This document shows, piece after piece, positions 46,697 through 55,825 of a stretch of 64,000 nt of DNA. Location: contig CANNFQ010000001.1 in the NCBI GenBank assembly GCA_947503925.1, forward strand, positions 558,001 to 622,000, given 5' to 3'. Made by a program: the position numbers and the translations under genes. Position 1 is the first letter of the stretch. Every line of letters starts with the position of its first letter. Origin of the DNA: an uncultured Paracoccaceae bacterium. Its GTDB lineage: Bacteria; Pseudomonadota; Alphaproteobacteria; Rhodobacterales; Rhodobacteraceae. Under the pieces are notes generated by a model that was given only the letters and a program-made list of their open reading frames with translations, was not told the origin of the DNA and did not search any database.

Positions 46697-46786
46697 GACC
46701 TTGATTATGCAGCTGATTGACGGGTTTGGAAAGTCGCCAAACGACGCTGGATTGCGGATTGGCGGCATGGCCCTATAGTCGCGCCG

Positions 46787-47836
46787 ATGAGTAGGAAACC
46801 GACAGGTGATTTGCGCCGTGGCTGGACCACGGGCGCATGTGCCACCGCAGCCACCAAGGCCGCGCTGATCCGCCTGTGGGGTGGTGCCTTTCCCAGAGAG
46901 GTGGGCATCACGTTGCCGAAGGGCGAAACACCCGTTTTTCCACTGGCACTGGCCGAGGCGGGTGACGGCTGGGCACAGGTCGGGATCACCAAGGACGCGG
47001 GCGATGATCCCGATGTTACCCATGGTGCCCTGATTGTTGCGCGCGTTGCCCAGTCATCGGGTGGTGTGGCGTTTGTGGCGGGTGAAGGTGTGGGTACGGT
47101 GACAAAGCCGGGCCTGCCGATTACTGTGGGTGAGGCGGCGGTCAACCCGGTTCCGCGCAAGATGATGCAGGAGGTTGTGCTGGAGATGGCGGCCAGTTTT
47201 GGTCATGCCCCCGATGTAACGATTGAGTTGTCGGTGCCGGGTGGTCAGGAACTGGCGTTGAAGACCTGGAACCCCCGTTTGGGGATTGCGGGTGGTCTGT
47301 CTATTCTCGGGACGACCGGTATTGTGCGCCCATTTAGCTGTGCCGCTTGGATTGCGTCGATCCATCGCGGGATTGATGTGGCCCGCGCCGATGGGTTGGC
47401 TCATGTCGCCGGGTGCACAGGTGCCACCTCAGAGGCAACAGTGCAGGCCCTTTATCAACTGCCGGATCACGCCATGCTGGACATGGGCGATTTTTCCGGT
47501 GGTATGCTGAAATATCTGCGCCGTCATCCGGTTGCCCGCCTGACGGTCGGCGGCGGGATTGGCAAGATGACCAAGCTGGCGCAAGGCGCTGTCGATCTGC
47601 ATTCCGGTCGGTCGCAGGTGGACTTTGCGCAGCTGGCGGACTGGACTGCCCGCCCAGAACTGGTGGCGGCCAATACCGCGCTTGAAGCCTATCAGATTGC
47701 GGGACCTGTTCTGGCAAATGCGGTGGCCAGCCGCGCGCGCGATGCGGTGCGTGATCAGTTGGGTGATGCCGATATCGCCATTGATATTGTGGTTATCGAC
47801 CGGACTGGTGGCGTGATTGCGCAGGCGGGCCCATGA
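46787..47836 (+). CDS. cbiD: cobalt-precorrin-5B (C1)-methyltransferase
   Basis: A 349-aa CbiD protein. It shows RRGWTTGACATAATKAA near the N-terminus and the family blocks NPRLGIAGGLSILGTTGIVRPFS (split here: NPRLGIAGGLSILG, TTGIVRP), VAGCTGATSEA and GDFSGGMLKYL. CbiD catalyses C1-methylation in the cobalt-early pathway and is used by several alphaproteobacteria in place of CobF. It diverges from cobA (90 bp between starts) and overlaps cobK by 4 bp. Confidence 0.95.
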   Translation: MSRKPTGDLRRGWTTGACATAATKAALIRLWGGAFPREVGITLPKGETPVFPLALAEAGDGWAQVGITKDAGDDPDVTHGALIVARVAQSSGGVAFVAGEGVGTVTKPGLPITVGEAAVNPVPRKMMQEVVLEMAASFGHAPDVTIELSVPGGQELALKTWNPRLGIAGGLSILGTTGIVRPFSCAAWIASIHRGIDVARADGLAHVAGCTGATSEATVQALYQLPDHAMLDMGDFSGGMLKYLRRHPVARLTVGGGIGKMTKLAQGAVDLHSGRSQVDFAQLADWTARPELVAANTALEAYQIAGPVLANAVASRARDAVRDQLGDADIAIDIVVIDRTGGVIAQAGP

Positions 47837-48555
47837 CCTTGCTCTTGTTGGCCGGGTCGGGTGAGGCGCGCCAGATTGCAACCGGGTTGGCTGGCAGGGA
47901 TGTGATCGCGTCGCTTGCCGGGGCCACCCGGGCACCAGCGGAATTGCCGGTGCCGGTCCGGATCGGGGGCTTTGGCGGGGTTGCGGGTTTTCGGACCTTT
48001 CTGGAGGAGGCTGGGATTACGGCCGTTTTGGATGCCACCCATCCCTATGCGCGCCTGATTACGGAGCGCACGGCTTCTGTTTGTGCCGCGCAGGGGCTGC
48101 CTTATCTGCAGTATCTGCGCGCCCCATGGCAGGCAGAGCTGGGGGACAAGTGGACCGAGATTGCCTGCGAAGATGATGCCGCTATTCATATCCCGCTGGG
48201 TTCAAGGGTTTTTCTTGGGACGGGGCGGCAGACGCTTGACCGGTTTGCCAATCTGGCCGGTCGCCATGTGATTTGTCGCCAGATCGATCCGCCGGATGCC
48301 CCGTTTCCCTTTGCCGGTGGTGAATTCCTGGTAGGTCGCCCTCCGTTTTCTGTGGCAGACGAGGTTGCGCTGTTTTCCCGTCTGGGCGTCGATTGGCTGG
48401 TGGTCAAGAATGCCGGGGGGGCTGCCAGCCGCACAAAGCTGACCGCCGCCCGTCACTTGGGCATTCCGGTGTTGATGATCGCCCGTCCGCCGCTGGGGGA
48501 TTGGGCGCGGGTGGACAGTGTTGCGGCGGCGCTGGATTGGGCGCGCGCCTTGTGA
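47833..48555 (+). CDS. cobK: precorrin-6A reductase
   Basis: A 240-aa CobK/CbiJ reductase acting after ring contraction in corrin synthesis. It opens LLLLAGSGEARQIA; the conserved LDATHPYARLIT, YLQYLRAPW and the C-terminal LVVKNAGGAASRTKLTAA follow. It overlaps cbiD by 4 bp, and its stop overlaps the GTG start of alkA. Confidence 0.93.
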   Translation: MTLLLLAGSGEARQIATGLAGRDVIASLAGATRAPAELPVPVRIGGFGGVAGFRTFLEEAGITAVLDATHPYARLITERTASVCAAQGLPYLQYLRAPWQAELGDKWTEIACEDDAAIHIPLGSRVFLGTGRQTLDRFANLAGRHVICRQIDPPDAPFPFAGGEFLVGRPPFSVADEVALFSRLGVDWLVVKNAGGAASRTKLTAARHLGIPVLMIARPPLGDWARVDSVAAALDWARAL

Positions 48556-49181
48556 AAGAGCGGGTGATCAAGGGGGATGCTTGTGTTGCGGAGGGCGCGG
48601 CGTGGCTCTGTGCGCATGATCCGCGTTTTGCAGCTGCCATGAAGGACCTGCAGCCCTTGCCCTTACGGCTGCGCCCCGATGGATTTGCCCAATTGTTGAA
48701 TGCCATTGTCAGCCAGCAGGTCAGCGTGGCATCGGCTGCGGCGATCTGGGGGAGGTTGGAAGCGGCGGGGATGGATGATCCGGATGTTGTTGCAGCTGCC
48801 AGCGTGGATGACTTGCGCGCGTTGGGGCTAAGCCGACCAAAAGTGCGCTATGCCCATGCCCTGGCGCGTGCGGGTTTGGATTATGATGGTTTGCGCCAAC
48901 AGCCGTCCGACGAGGTGATCAAGACCCTTGTCGCCGTCCCCGGGGTCGGCCCATGGACCGCCGAGATTTACGCGATGTTTTCGCTGGGTCGTGCGGACGT
49001 GTTTGCCCATGGTGATCTGGCCTTGCAGGAGGCCGCGCGGGTGATGTTTGACCTGCCGGACCGTCCAAGCGAAAAGGAAATGCGTCAGATGGCACAAAAT
49101 TGGTCACCCTGGCGATCGGTTGCAGCCCGGATCATGTGGGCCTACTACAAGCAAATCAAGCAACGGGAAGGCATTCGATGA
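48552..49181 (+). CDS. DNA-3-methyladenine glycosylase II (AlkA-type)
   Basis: A 209-aa HhH-GPD base-excision glycosylase. The hairpin is LVAVPGVGPWTAEI and the catalytic aspartate is Asp155 in FAHGDLALQ. No C-terminal iron-sulphur cluster, as in AlkA/MAG proteins. The best start is GTG at 48552, which overlaps the cobK stop (GTGA); the longer in-frame ATG would bury most of cobK. It overlaps the next esterase gene by 4 bp. Confidence 0.88.
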   Translation: MKERVIKGDACVAEGAAWLCAHDPRFAAAMKDLQPLPLRLRPDGFAQLLNAIVSQQVSVASAAAIWGRLEAAGMDDPDVVAAASVDDLRALGLSRPKVRYAHALARAGLDYDGLRQQPSDEVIKTLVAVPGVGPWTAEIYAMFSLGRADVFAHGDLALQEAARVMFDLPDRPSEKEMRQMAQNWSPWRSVAARIMWAYYKQIKQREGIR

Positions 49182-49846
49182 CACGGGCATTAGACGCAGA
49201 AAGACGGGAACCGGTATCGGGTGAGACGCGATCTTGCGTTGTTTTCCTGCATGGCTACGGGGCGAATGCCGCCGATCTGATTGGTTTGGCGGACCCGTTG
49301 GGTGAACATTTGCCAGATACGTTGTTCATTGCCCCTGATGCGCCGGAGGCCTGCGCGGGTGCCCCGATGGGGTTTCAGTGGTTTCCGATCCCATGGATTG
49401 ACGGATCAAGCGAAGAGGAAAGCCGTGCCGGGCTGGACCGCGCGGCGGATGATCTGGATGCGTTTCTGACCGGCATCATGGTTGATGAAGATTTGCTGCC
49501 CGAACAGATGATCGTATTGGGGTTTTCGCAAGGCACGATGATGGCCCTACATGTCGTGCCGCGCCGCGAGGACCCAGTAGCTGGCATAGTCGCCTTTTCC
49601 GGCCGTCTGTTGGAGCCAGAATTACTTACTGATGAGGTCGTCAGCCGCCCACCTGTCCTGTTGATCCATGGTGATCAGGATGATGTGGTACCGCCGCAAT
49701 CACTGCCTCAGGCGGCCGAAACCTTGCAGGGTGCCGGTTGGAAGGAAGTTTATGCCCATATCATGAAGGGGACTGGTCATGGCATCGCCCCTGATGGGCT
49801 CTCAGTCGCGCTTGCCTTCATGCGCGACAGGCTGGGCCTTTCCTGA
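49178..49846 (+). CDS. alpha/beta hydrolase (phospholipase/carboxylesterase family)
   Basis: A 222-aa serine esterase of the carboxylesterase-2 type. The oxyanion-hole region is VFLHGYGANAADL; the nucleophile is Ser117 in GFSQG, with Asp169 in HGDQDDVVP and His201 in GTGHGI completing the triad. The ATG at 49178 overlaps the alkA stop. The natural substrate is unknown (short acyl esters are usual). Confidence 0.87.
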   Translation: MTRALDAERREPVSGETRSCVVFLHGYGANAADLIGLADPLGEHLPDTLFIAPDAPEACAGAPMGFQWFPIPWIDGSSEEESRAGLDRAADDLDAFLTGIMVDEDLLPEQMIVLGFSQGTMMALHVVPRREDPVAGIVAFSGRLLEPELLTDEVVSRPPVLLIHGDQDDVVPPQSLPQAAETLQGAGWKEVYAHIMKGTGHGIAPDGLSVALAFMRDRLGLS

Positions 49847-49941
49847 CTAGTAAATTAGAACGAAAATCCGCGCTGCGTTAACGGATTGGTGACCGCTCAC
49901 CGCCATACCCTCCCCGTAATCTATGTGAGGGAGGTAGGTCA

Positions 49942-50637
49942 TTGGCGATTTTTGCACCGATTATGTTGGGTCTTGTTCTGGTCGCGGGGTTGGGCGTGAT
50001 GGCGGCGGCTTATCCTGCGCTTTTGGCACCGGCATTGCCCCAGATGACGGGTGCTGATCTGCGTATGTTGACCAATATCGCAATTATTGCGGCCTGTGCA
50101 GTTGGTCTTGCTTGGATAATTGCCGTCCGGATGCGCGAAAAGCGGCGATTACGCCGTGTGACCGATATGGATCCTCTGACGGCCCTTTTTAACCGGCATT
50201 CATTTGTAAGCGAGGCTTTGCGCGCCCAGCCGCAACGTGGCGTGCTTTTGTTGTTGGACATCGATCAGTTTCGCGAGATTAGAGATCAAGGCGGGCCTAG
50301 AGTGGGTGATCTTTGCCTGATGGCGCTGGCGCAGCGATTTCGTGAACTGACCCGCAGCACCGATATCGTGGGGCGATTGGATGGCGCCACCTTTGCCGTC
50401 TATCTGCCGGGTGCCTCATTGGATCAGGCCCAGGCGATTGCGGACCGTTTGTCGCGTGGTGTGATCGTGGCCAATGATGAAATGGCGGCGTTGGCAACCA
50501 CCTCTATCGGGATGGTTGCGGCGAATGGGCGCACGGCATTTGAGCAGTTGTTGCGCAATGCCGGTGGTGCGCTGGCGCGGGCCAAGCAGCAGGGTCGGGC
50601 CAGTGTGGTTTCGGAAGCAACACCGCTTGCCGCCTGA
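49942..50637 (+). CDS. degenerate GGDEF-domain membrane protein
   Basis: A 231-aa protein. Two hydrophobic segments lie at about 5-30 and 43-62, then a GGDEF-fold domain starting DMDPLTALFNRHSF. The catalytic signature is lost: the expected GGDEF is D147-G-A-T-F (residues 147-151), so the metal/GTP-binding acidic pair is missing, and the RxxD inhibitory site is not evident. It is thus unlikely to make c-di-GMP and may act as a receptor or scaffold. The start is TTG at 49942, with GGGAGG eight bases upstream. Confidence 0.8.
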   Translation: MAIFAPIMLGLVLVAGLGVMAAAYPALLAPALPQMTGADLRMLTNIAIIAACAVGLAWIIAVRMREKRRLRRVTDMDPLTALFNRHSFVSEALRAQPQRGVLLLLDIDQFREIRDQGGPRVGDLCLMALAQRFRELTRSTDIVGRLDGATFAVYLPGASLDQAQAIADRLSRGVIVANDEMAALATTSIGMVAANGRTAFEQLLRNAGGALARAKQQGRASVVSEATPLAA

Positions 50638-50777
50638 CTGGGTGTCATCAGTGTTGTTCTTGCCGCACATAGTGGGGGTTGTCACATTTCTGACGCGATA
50701 TATAGTCCACATTAAGAGGATAGTGGGAACGCCGCATTTGCACAGTTCTCGCACTCTGGCCGTGTGGGAAGTGAGAT

Positions 50778-51365
50778 ATGACGCAGACAGAATTCAGGAC
50801 AGATTTCGTGCGCGATCCCGGTGCGCTGAAACACTATCCAGCGTTGGTATTGAATGCCGATTATCGCCCCTTGTCCTATTACCCGTTGTCGCTGTGGCCA
50901 TGGCAGGAAGCGGTGAAGGCTGCCTGGTTGGACCGCGTCGATATCGTCAGTGAATATGAGGAGGTTGTGCGCAGCCCGTCGACCGTGATCCGCATCCCGT
51001 CGGTTGTGGTTTTGAAAGACTACGTCAAACCGCAAAAGCAGGTGGCATTTACCCGATTCAACTTGTTCCTGCGTGATGAATTTTGCTGCCAATATTGTGG
51101 TGCCCGGGGCGATCTGACCTTTGATCATGTCATCCCCCGCGCCAGCGGTGGTATTACCAGCTGGGAAAATGTTGTTGCTGCATGTAGCCCCTGCAATCTG
51201 CGCAAAGGATCGCGGTCGTTGCGTGCATCCGGGCTGCAATTGCGCAAACCACCGCGCAGGCCTGCGGCAGGGCAGCTGCATAATGTAGGGCGCAAGTTTC
51301 CACCTAATCATCTGCATGAAAGCTGGGTTGATTTCCTGTATTGGGATGCCGAATTGGAGGCCTGA
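50778..51365 (+). CDS. HNH endonuclease family protein
   Basis: A 195-aa protein. The HNH domain has zinc-knuckle pairs Cys104/Cys107 (CQYCG) and Cys136/Cys139 (CSPCN), with catalytic DH at 116-117 (FDHVIPRASGG) and Asn131 in SWENVV. The N-terminal half has the motif ALVLNADYRPLSYYPLSLW, common in free-standing chromosomal HNH proteins of this kind. Role unproven; such genes are not restriction or mobile nucleases as a rule. It follows the GGDEF gene after 140 bp. Confidence 0.87.
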   Translation: MTQTEFRTDFVRDPGALKHYPALVLNADYRPLSYYPLSLWPWQEAVKAAWLDRVDIVSEYEEVVRSPSTVIRIPSVVVLKDYVKPQKQVAFTRFNLFLRDEFCCQYCGARGDLTFDHVIPRASGGITSWENVVAACSPCNLRKGSRSLRASGLQLRKPPRRPAAGQLHNVGRKFPPNHLHESWVDFLYWDAELEA

Positions 51366-51425
51366 TAGGGCCTGTTCCAATGTCTTGCACCGTCGTTTGG
51401 TTGTGATTTTCGACACCACCTAGAC

Positions 51426-51470
51426 TTGACGCAATTGTCACGCTACGAAGGCCGCGTTAGCGCTAACGCG
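51426..51470 (+). promoter_or_regulatory. zwf operon control region: -35-like TTGACG and 18-bp LacI-type palindrome
   Basis: A perfect 18-bp palindrome CGCGTTAGCGCTAACGCG occupies 51453-51470, 25 bp before the zwf ATG. The central CG and TTAGCGCTAA core fit LacI-family operators found before sugar genes in this group. TTGACG at 51426-51431 could be a -35 element, though no clear -10 is visible. A repressor bound here would block zwf-pgl-pgi. Confidence 0.68.
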
Positions 51471-51494
51471 CATCAGCAGAAAGCGGAGTAAGCT

Positions 51495-52949
51495 ATGGTC
51501 TCGCGCGTCATTCCTGTCGGCAGCTTTGATTTGGTCATCTTTGGGGGGACCGGCGATCTGGCACGTCGCAAGATCCTGCCGGGTTTGTTTCGTCGATTTT
51601 TGGCCGGTCAAATGCAGGATGGATCGCGGATCATCGGTGCCGCCCGTTCCGACCTCGATGGCGAGGGTTATCGCAAGATGATCGCAGACGCAGTTGCGGA
51701 ATTTGGCGGTGAAGAATCGAAGAATAAAAAAGGCTTGGCTGCCTTTCTTGATAAACTGGAATATGTTGCGATTGATGCAAGAGGGGATGGAGGCTGGGAC
51801 AAGCTGGCGCAATTGGTGCGCCAGGATGTGATCCAGGCTTTTTACTTTTCCGTAGCACCTTCGTTGTTTGGCGATCTGGCGCAACGCTTGCATGACAAGG
51901 GGATCGCCAATGCCCAAAGTCGAATCGTCGTCGAAAAGCCCTTTGGTCGTGATCTGGAAACGGCGCGCGCGCTGAACCAGACGCTGGCTGCGCATTTTAC
52001 GGAACGCCAGATTTATCGGATTGACCATTATCTGGGCAAAGAGACAGTCCAGAACTTGATGGCCGTCCGGTTTGGCAATGTGTTGTTCGAGCCGCTTTGG
52101 AACAATCACTATGTCGATCATATCCAGATCACGGTGGCCGAAACGGTGAGTGTGGGAGGACGTGGCGCCTATTACGACAAATCGGGCGCGATGCGCGATA
52201 TGGTACAAAACCATCTGATGCAGCTGTTGTGCCTGATCGCGATGGAGCCGCCCAGCCAGTTTGGTGCAGATGCCGTTCGTGATGAAAAGCTGAAAGTTAT
52301 CAGAGCCTTGCAGGATATCGATCATCATCATATCGTGCGCGGCCAGTATGATGCTGGCCCTGATGGCCCTAGCTATCGCGAGGATGCTGAGAACCCGCGC
52401 AGTTTTACCGAAAGCTTTATCGCGATGCGGTGCCATATTGCTAATTGGCGATGGGCGGGCGTGCCGTTCTATCTGCGGACGGGTAAGCGGATGAAGGCTC
52501 GGTCGTCCGAAATCACGGTTGTGTTCAAGGATCTGGGCCACACGATTTTTGAGGGCGATGAGGCCCGCCATCGCAATATTCTGTCTATTCGATTGCAGCC
52601 CAATGAAGGCATGGATTTGCAGGTCACGATCAAGGAACCGGGTCCGGGCGGCATGCGCCTGATTGATGTGCCGCTTGATATGACCTTTGCCGAAGCCTTA
52701 GGTGAGGTTGAACATGAGGTCACGGATGCCTATGAACGCCTGATCATGGATGTGATCCGGGGCAATCAGACCCTGTTCATGCGCGGTGATGAGGTTGAGG
52801 CCGCATGGGCCTGGACCGACCCTTTGATTGAGGGTTGGGAGGCCCGTAATGATGTGCCCAAGCTTTATGATCCGGGATCGGCTGGTCCCGAGGATGCCAT
52901 GATGCTGATGCATCGCGACGGTCGTCGTTGGCGTGATATTAAGGGGTGA
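51495..52949 (+). CDS. zwf: glucose-6-phosphate 1-dehydrogenase
   Basis: A 484-aa enzyme that oxidises glucose-6-phosphate to the lactone with NADP. The coenzyme motif is GGTGDLARRKI near residue 16; the substrate/catalytic motif is RIDHYLGKE; EKPFGRDL precedes it. The length is normal. A GCGGAG ribosome site lies upstream. It is the first gene of zwf-pgl-pgi and should be controlled through the palindrome at 51453-51470. Confidence 0.97.
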   Translation: MVSRVIPVGSFDLVIFGGTGDLARRKILPGLFRRFLAGQMQDGSRIIGAARSDLDGEGYRKMIADAVAEFGGEESKNKKGLAAFLDKLEYVAIDARGDGGWDKLAQLVRQDVIQAFYFSVAPSLFGDLAQRLHDKGIANAQSRIVVEKPFGRDLETARALNQTLAAHFTERQIYRIDHYLGKETVQNLMAVRFGNVLFEPLWNNHYVDHIQITVAETVSVGGRGAYYDKSGAMRDMVQNHLMQLLCLIAMEPPSQFGADAVRDEKLKVIRALQDIDHHHIVRGQYDAGPDGPSYREDAENPRSFTESFIAMRCHIANWRWAGVPFYLRTGKRMKARSSEITVVFKDLGHTIFEGDEARHRNILSIRLQPNEGMDLQVTIKEPGPGGMRLIDVPLDMTFAEALGEVEHEVTDAYERLIMDVIRGNQTLFMRGDEVEAAWAWTDPLIEGWEARNDVPKLYDPGSAGPEDAMMLMHRDGRRWRDIKG

Positions 52950-53030
52950 ACGCCGGGATGGACCGATTTGCCCCCTGCGTGGTCATCGTGAATTTGACGT
53001 TGCCGCAAAGAATTCAAAGAGGAGTGGGCT

Positions 53031-53702
53031 ATGCAACTGATTGAATATCCCGATGCCGAGATGATGATGATGGATCTGGCCGATAATCTGGCCAGCGAGT
53101 TGAAGAATTGTCTGTTGGTTCATGATCATGCGTCCTTTGCTGTGCCCGGCGGCACAACCCCGGGGCCGGTTTTTGACAGCCTCTGCGCTGTTGATCTGGA
53201 TTGGGCGCGGGTCCATGTGATGCTGACCGATGAACGCTGGGTGCCTGAGACATCCGAACGTTCCAACACCCGGCTGTTGCGCGAGCGTCTGTTGATTGAG
53301 CGGGCAGCGGATGCCCGTTACATCCCGCTTTATGCCGATGCTGAGACGCCGGAAGAAAAGTTGCCCGCGCTTTCGCAGGCATTGGAGCCGGAATTGCCGA
53401 TCTCGGTCATGTTGTTGGGGATGGGGGCGGATATGCATACCGCGTCGATCTTTCCCGGTGCCGATCAGCTAGGTCTTGCGCTTCATGGTGATGACAATCT
53501 GGTGGCCATGCGTGCCCCCGGCGCGCAAGAGCCGCGGATTACCCTATCGGCAAAAGTGCTGAAATCCGCGATGAGCCGCCATATCGTGATTGTAGGGGGC
53601 GAGAAGCGTGCGGCCTTGGAGAACGCCCGTCATTTGTCGCCGGAGGAGGCCCCGGTCGCCGCCGTCCTGAACGGATCAAAAGTGCATTGGGCGGAGCGTT
53701 AA
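53031..53702 (+). CDS. pgl: 6-phosphogluconolactonase
   Basis: A 223-aa SugarP_isomerase/lactonase-fold enzyme that hydrolyses 6-phosphogluconolactone. Motifs are SFAVPGGTTPGPVFD, VHVMLTDERWVPE and SNTRLLRERL, and GMGADMHTASIFPG. It lies 81 bp after zwf and 3 bp before pgi, feeding the Entner-Doudoroff route; edd and eda are not in the window. Confidence 0.95.
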   Translation: MQLIEYPDAEMMMMDLADNLASELKNCLLVHDHASFAVPGGTTPGPVFDSLCAVDLDWARVHVMLTDERWVPETSERSNTRLLRERLLIERAADARYIPLYADAETPEEKLPALSQALEPELPISVMLLGMGADMHTASIFPGADQLGLALHGDDNLVAMRAPGAQEPRITLSAKVLKSAMSRHIVIVGGEKRAALENARHLSPEEAPVAAVLNGSKVHWAER

Positions 53703-53705
53703 GCC

Positions 53706-55304
53706 ATGTGGGATAAGTTAAGGGCGCATTATGAGCAGGTGTCTGAGCGTCGGTTTGAAACGTTGGTCGATGCCGAGCGCGCTGCCGGTTTTTCGGCGCA
53801 AGCGGGCGACATGCTGCTGGACTATGCCAAGACCAATATTGACGCGACGGCCCGCGGTCTGTTGTTTGATCTGCTGGAGCAGACTGGTGTTGCTGCCAAA
53901 CGTGATGCGATGTTTGCCGGTGCCCCGATCAATGAGACCGAAGGGCGTGCCGTACTGCACACCGCCTTGCGCAACGTTGATGGTGGCCCGGTTGAGGTTG
54001 ACGGCGTCGATGTGATGCCAGCCGTACTAGAAACGTTGGCCCGCATGGAAAACTTTGCCAATGACGTCCGCGATGGGCGATTTGTGGGGCAGGGCGGCAA
54101 GATCACCGATGTGGTGAATATCGGTATCGGCGGCTCTGACCTTGGCCCGGCCATGGCGGTCAAGGCGCTGGCCCCCTATCATGACGGCCCCCGCTGCCAT
54201 TTTGTCAGCAATGTTGACCCGGCGGATGTGGCGACAGTTCTGCGCGCATGTGACCCGACGAAGACACTGATTATTGTGGCCTCCAAAACCTTTACCACGA
54301 TTGAGACGATGACCAATGCGCGCACTGCGCAGGCTTGGATGAGCCAAACAGTTTCCGACGCCGGAGCCCAATTTGCCGCCCTGTCGACGGCAGAGGACAA
54401 GACCGCCGATTTTGGCATTGATCCATCCTGCGTCTTTGGTTTTGAGGATTGGGTTGGTGGACGTTATTCCATGTGGGGTCCGATTGGCCTGTCCTTGATG
54501 ATGGCGATTGGCGTGGATGCGTTCCGTGCATTTTTGCGCGGCGCACAGGCAATGGATGTCCATTTCAAAACGGCAGACTGGTCGGAAAACCTGCCTGCGC
54601 TGCTGGCGTTGACCGGCATTTGGCATAACCAGATTTGTGGCTATGCGACGCGGGCTGTTTTGCCCTATGACAATCTTCTCAGTCGGTTACCGGCCTATCT
54701 TCAACAGTTGGAGATGGAGAGTAACGGCAAAGGTGTCAGTATGGACGGTACCGATTTGCCGGTTCATTCGGGACCTGTTGTGTGGGGCGAACCCGGCACC
54801 AATGGACAGCATGCGTTTTATCAACTGATCCATCAGGGGACCCGTGTGGTCCCTTGCGAATTCCTGGTGGCGGCGCGTGGGCACGAGGATGACTTGCATC
54901 ATCAGCATCAATTGCTGGCGGCCAATTGCCTTGCGCAGTCCGAGGCGCTGATGCGGGGTCGGTCGTTGGATGAGGCGCGAGCCAAGGTGGCAGATAAATT
55001 CGAAGGTGCTGAACTTGAACGGCAGGCAAGGCACCGCGTGTTTGCTGGTAACCGTCCGTCGGTGACCATCGCCTACCCGCAGCTTGATCCGTTCACGCTG
55101 GGTCAGATCATCGCCCTTTATGAGCATCGGGTTTTTGTCGAAGGCGTCGTGTTGGGCATCAATTCCTATGATCAATGGGGTGTTGAACTGGGCAAGGAAT
55201 TGGCGACGAAACTGCAACCCGTCGTCGAGGGCACACAATCTGCTGATGACAAGGATGGTTCAACCGCCGCATTGGTCGGCTTCTTGCAAAAGAACGGGGT
55301 GTAA
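53706..55304 (+). CDS. pgi: glucose-6-phosphate isomerase
   Basis: A 532-aa isomerase interconverting glucose-6-phosphate and fructose-6-phosphate. Signatures: [32 protein letters not shown], and the C-terminal [12 protein letters not shown]. The length is that of the large bacterial Pgi form. It is the third gene of the operon; in roseobacters that lack phosphofructokinase activity it serves mainly to return carbon to glucose-6-phosphate. Confidence 0.97.
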   Translation: MWDKLRAHYEQVSERRFETLVDAERAAGFSAQAGDMLLDYAKTNIDATARGLLFDLLEQTGVAAKRDAMFAGAPINETEGRAVLHTALRNVDGGPVEVDGVDVMPAVLETLARMENFANDVRDGRFVGQGGKITDVVNIGIGGSDLGPAMAVKALAPYHDGPRCHFVSNVDPADVATVLRACDPTKTLIIVASKTFTTIETMTNARTAQAWMSQTVSDAGAQFAALSTAEDKTADFGIDPSCVFGFEDWVGGRYSMWGPIGLSLMMAIGVDAFRAFLRGAQAMDVHFKTADWSENLPALLALTGIWHNQICGYATRAVLPYDNLLSRLPAYLQQLEMESNGKGVSMDGTDLPVHSGPVVWGEPGTNGQHAFYQLIHQGTRVVPCEFLVAARGHEDDLHHQHQLLAANCLAQSEALMRGRSLDEARAKVADKFEGAELERQARHRVFAGNRPSVTIAYPQLDPFTLGQIIALYEHRVFVEGVVLGINSYDQWGVELGKELATKLQPVVEGTQSADDKDGSTAALVGFLQKNGV

Positions 55305-55357
55305 ACAGCTTTGCGTTCTGGCAGGTTGCTGTCCAGATCTCGACAAAGGACCGGTGG

Positions 55358-55816
55358 ATGATTGCCCTATATGCCCCCTACATTATTATTGGCCTGCTGA
55401 TCGTGGCCGCGGCGATTGAAATGCGCAGCGGCAAGATACCCAATTGGCTGACGCTTTTCCCGTTTGTGTTGTTTATTATCGTGACTGCAACGCTGCCTGA
55501 CCGATCTGTTTTGATCTGGCAATTGGTGTTGGCAGCGGCGGTTTTTGCTGTTGGTTTGCTGCTTTTTGCCTTTGCCGGGTTTGGCGCAGGCGCGGTGAAA
55601 CTGATGAGTGGGCTTGCCCTGTTTATCCCACTGTCAAAGGGCTGGATCGCACTGGCGGTATTTGTTGGCAGTCTCGTCCTGACGGCCGTCATCGTCGTCC
55701 GCCTGCGCAAGGCGGCGGACGACGCAAGAAGCAGTTGGACGGTTATAAACAGCAACGTGATGCCGATGACCGTCCCGATGCTGCTGACCTGCCTGGCCGT
55801 GTTTTTTATATGGTAG
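55358..55816 (+). CDS. prepilin peptidase-like membrane protein (A24 family) without catalytic Asp
   Basis: A 152-aa protein with the CpaA/TadV fold: about four to five membrane helices. The two catalytic aspartates are missing. In the first motif (usually D-x-R-x-x-x-I-P-N) Glu21 stands in IEMRSGKIPNW; in the second (usually GxGDxK) the sequence is GAGAVK, with Ala79 for Asp. It is therefore unlikely to cleave prepilins. There are no pilus genes nearby; it lies 53 bp after pgi with an AAAGGA ribosome site. Confidence 0.78.
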   Translation: MIALYAPYIIIGLLIVAAAIEMRSGKIPNWLTLFPFVLFIIVTATLPDRSVLIWQLVLAAAVFAVGLLLFAFAGFGAGAVKLMSGLALFIPLSKGWIALAVFVGSLVLTAVIVVRLRKAADDARSSWTVINSNVMPMTVPMLLTCLAVFFIW

Positions 55817-55825
55817 AGCGCACCC

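Noticed and set aside
46697..47023. A longer N-terminus for cobA
   Set aside because: Overlaps cbiD on the other strand; the SUMT fold begins just after the ATG at 46696.
48393..48551. A longer N-terminus for alkA
   Set aside because: Would overlap cobK in another frame; GTG at 48552 gives GTGA coupling and the normal AlkA start.
51438..52571. A 377-codon minus-strand frame opposite zwf
   Set aside because: Antisense to zwf and covering its control region; reflects codon bias of the real gene.
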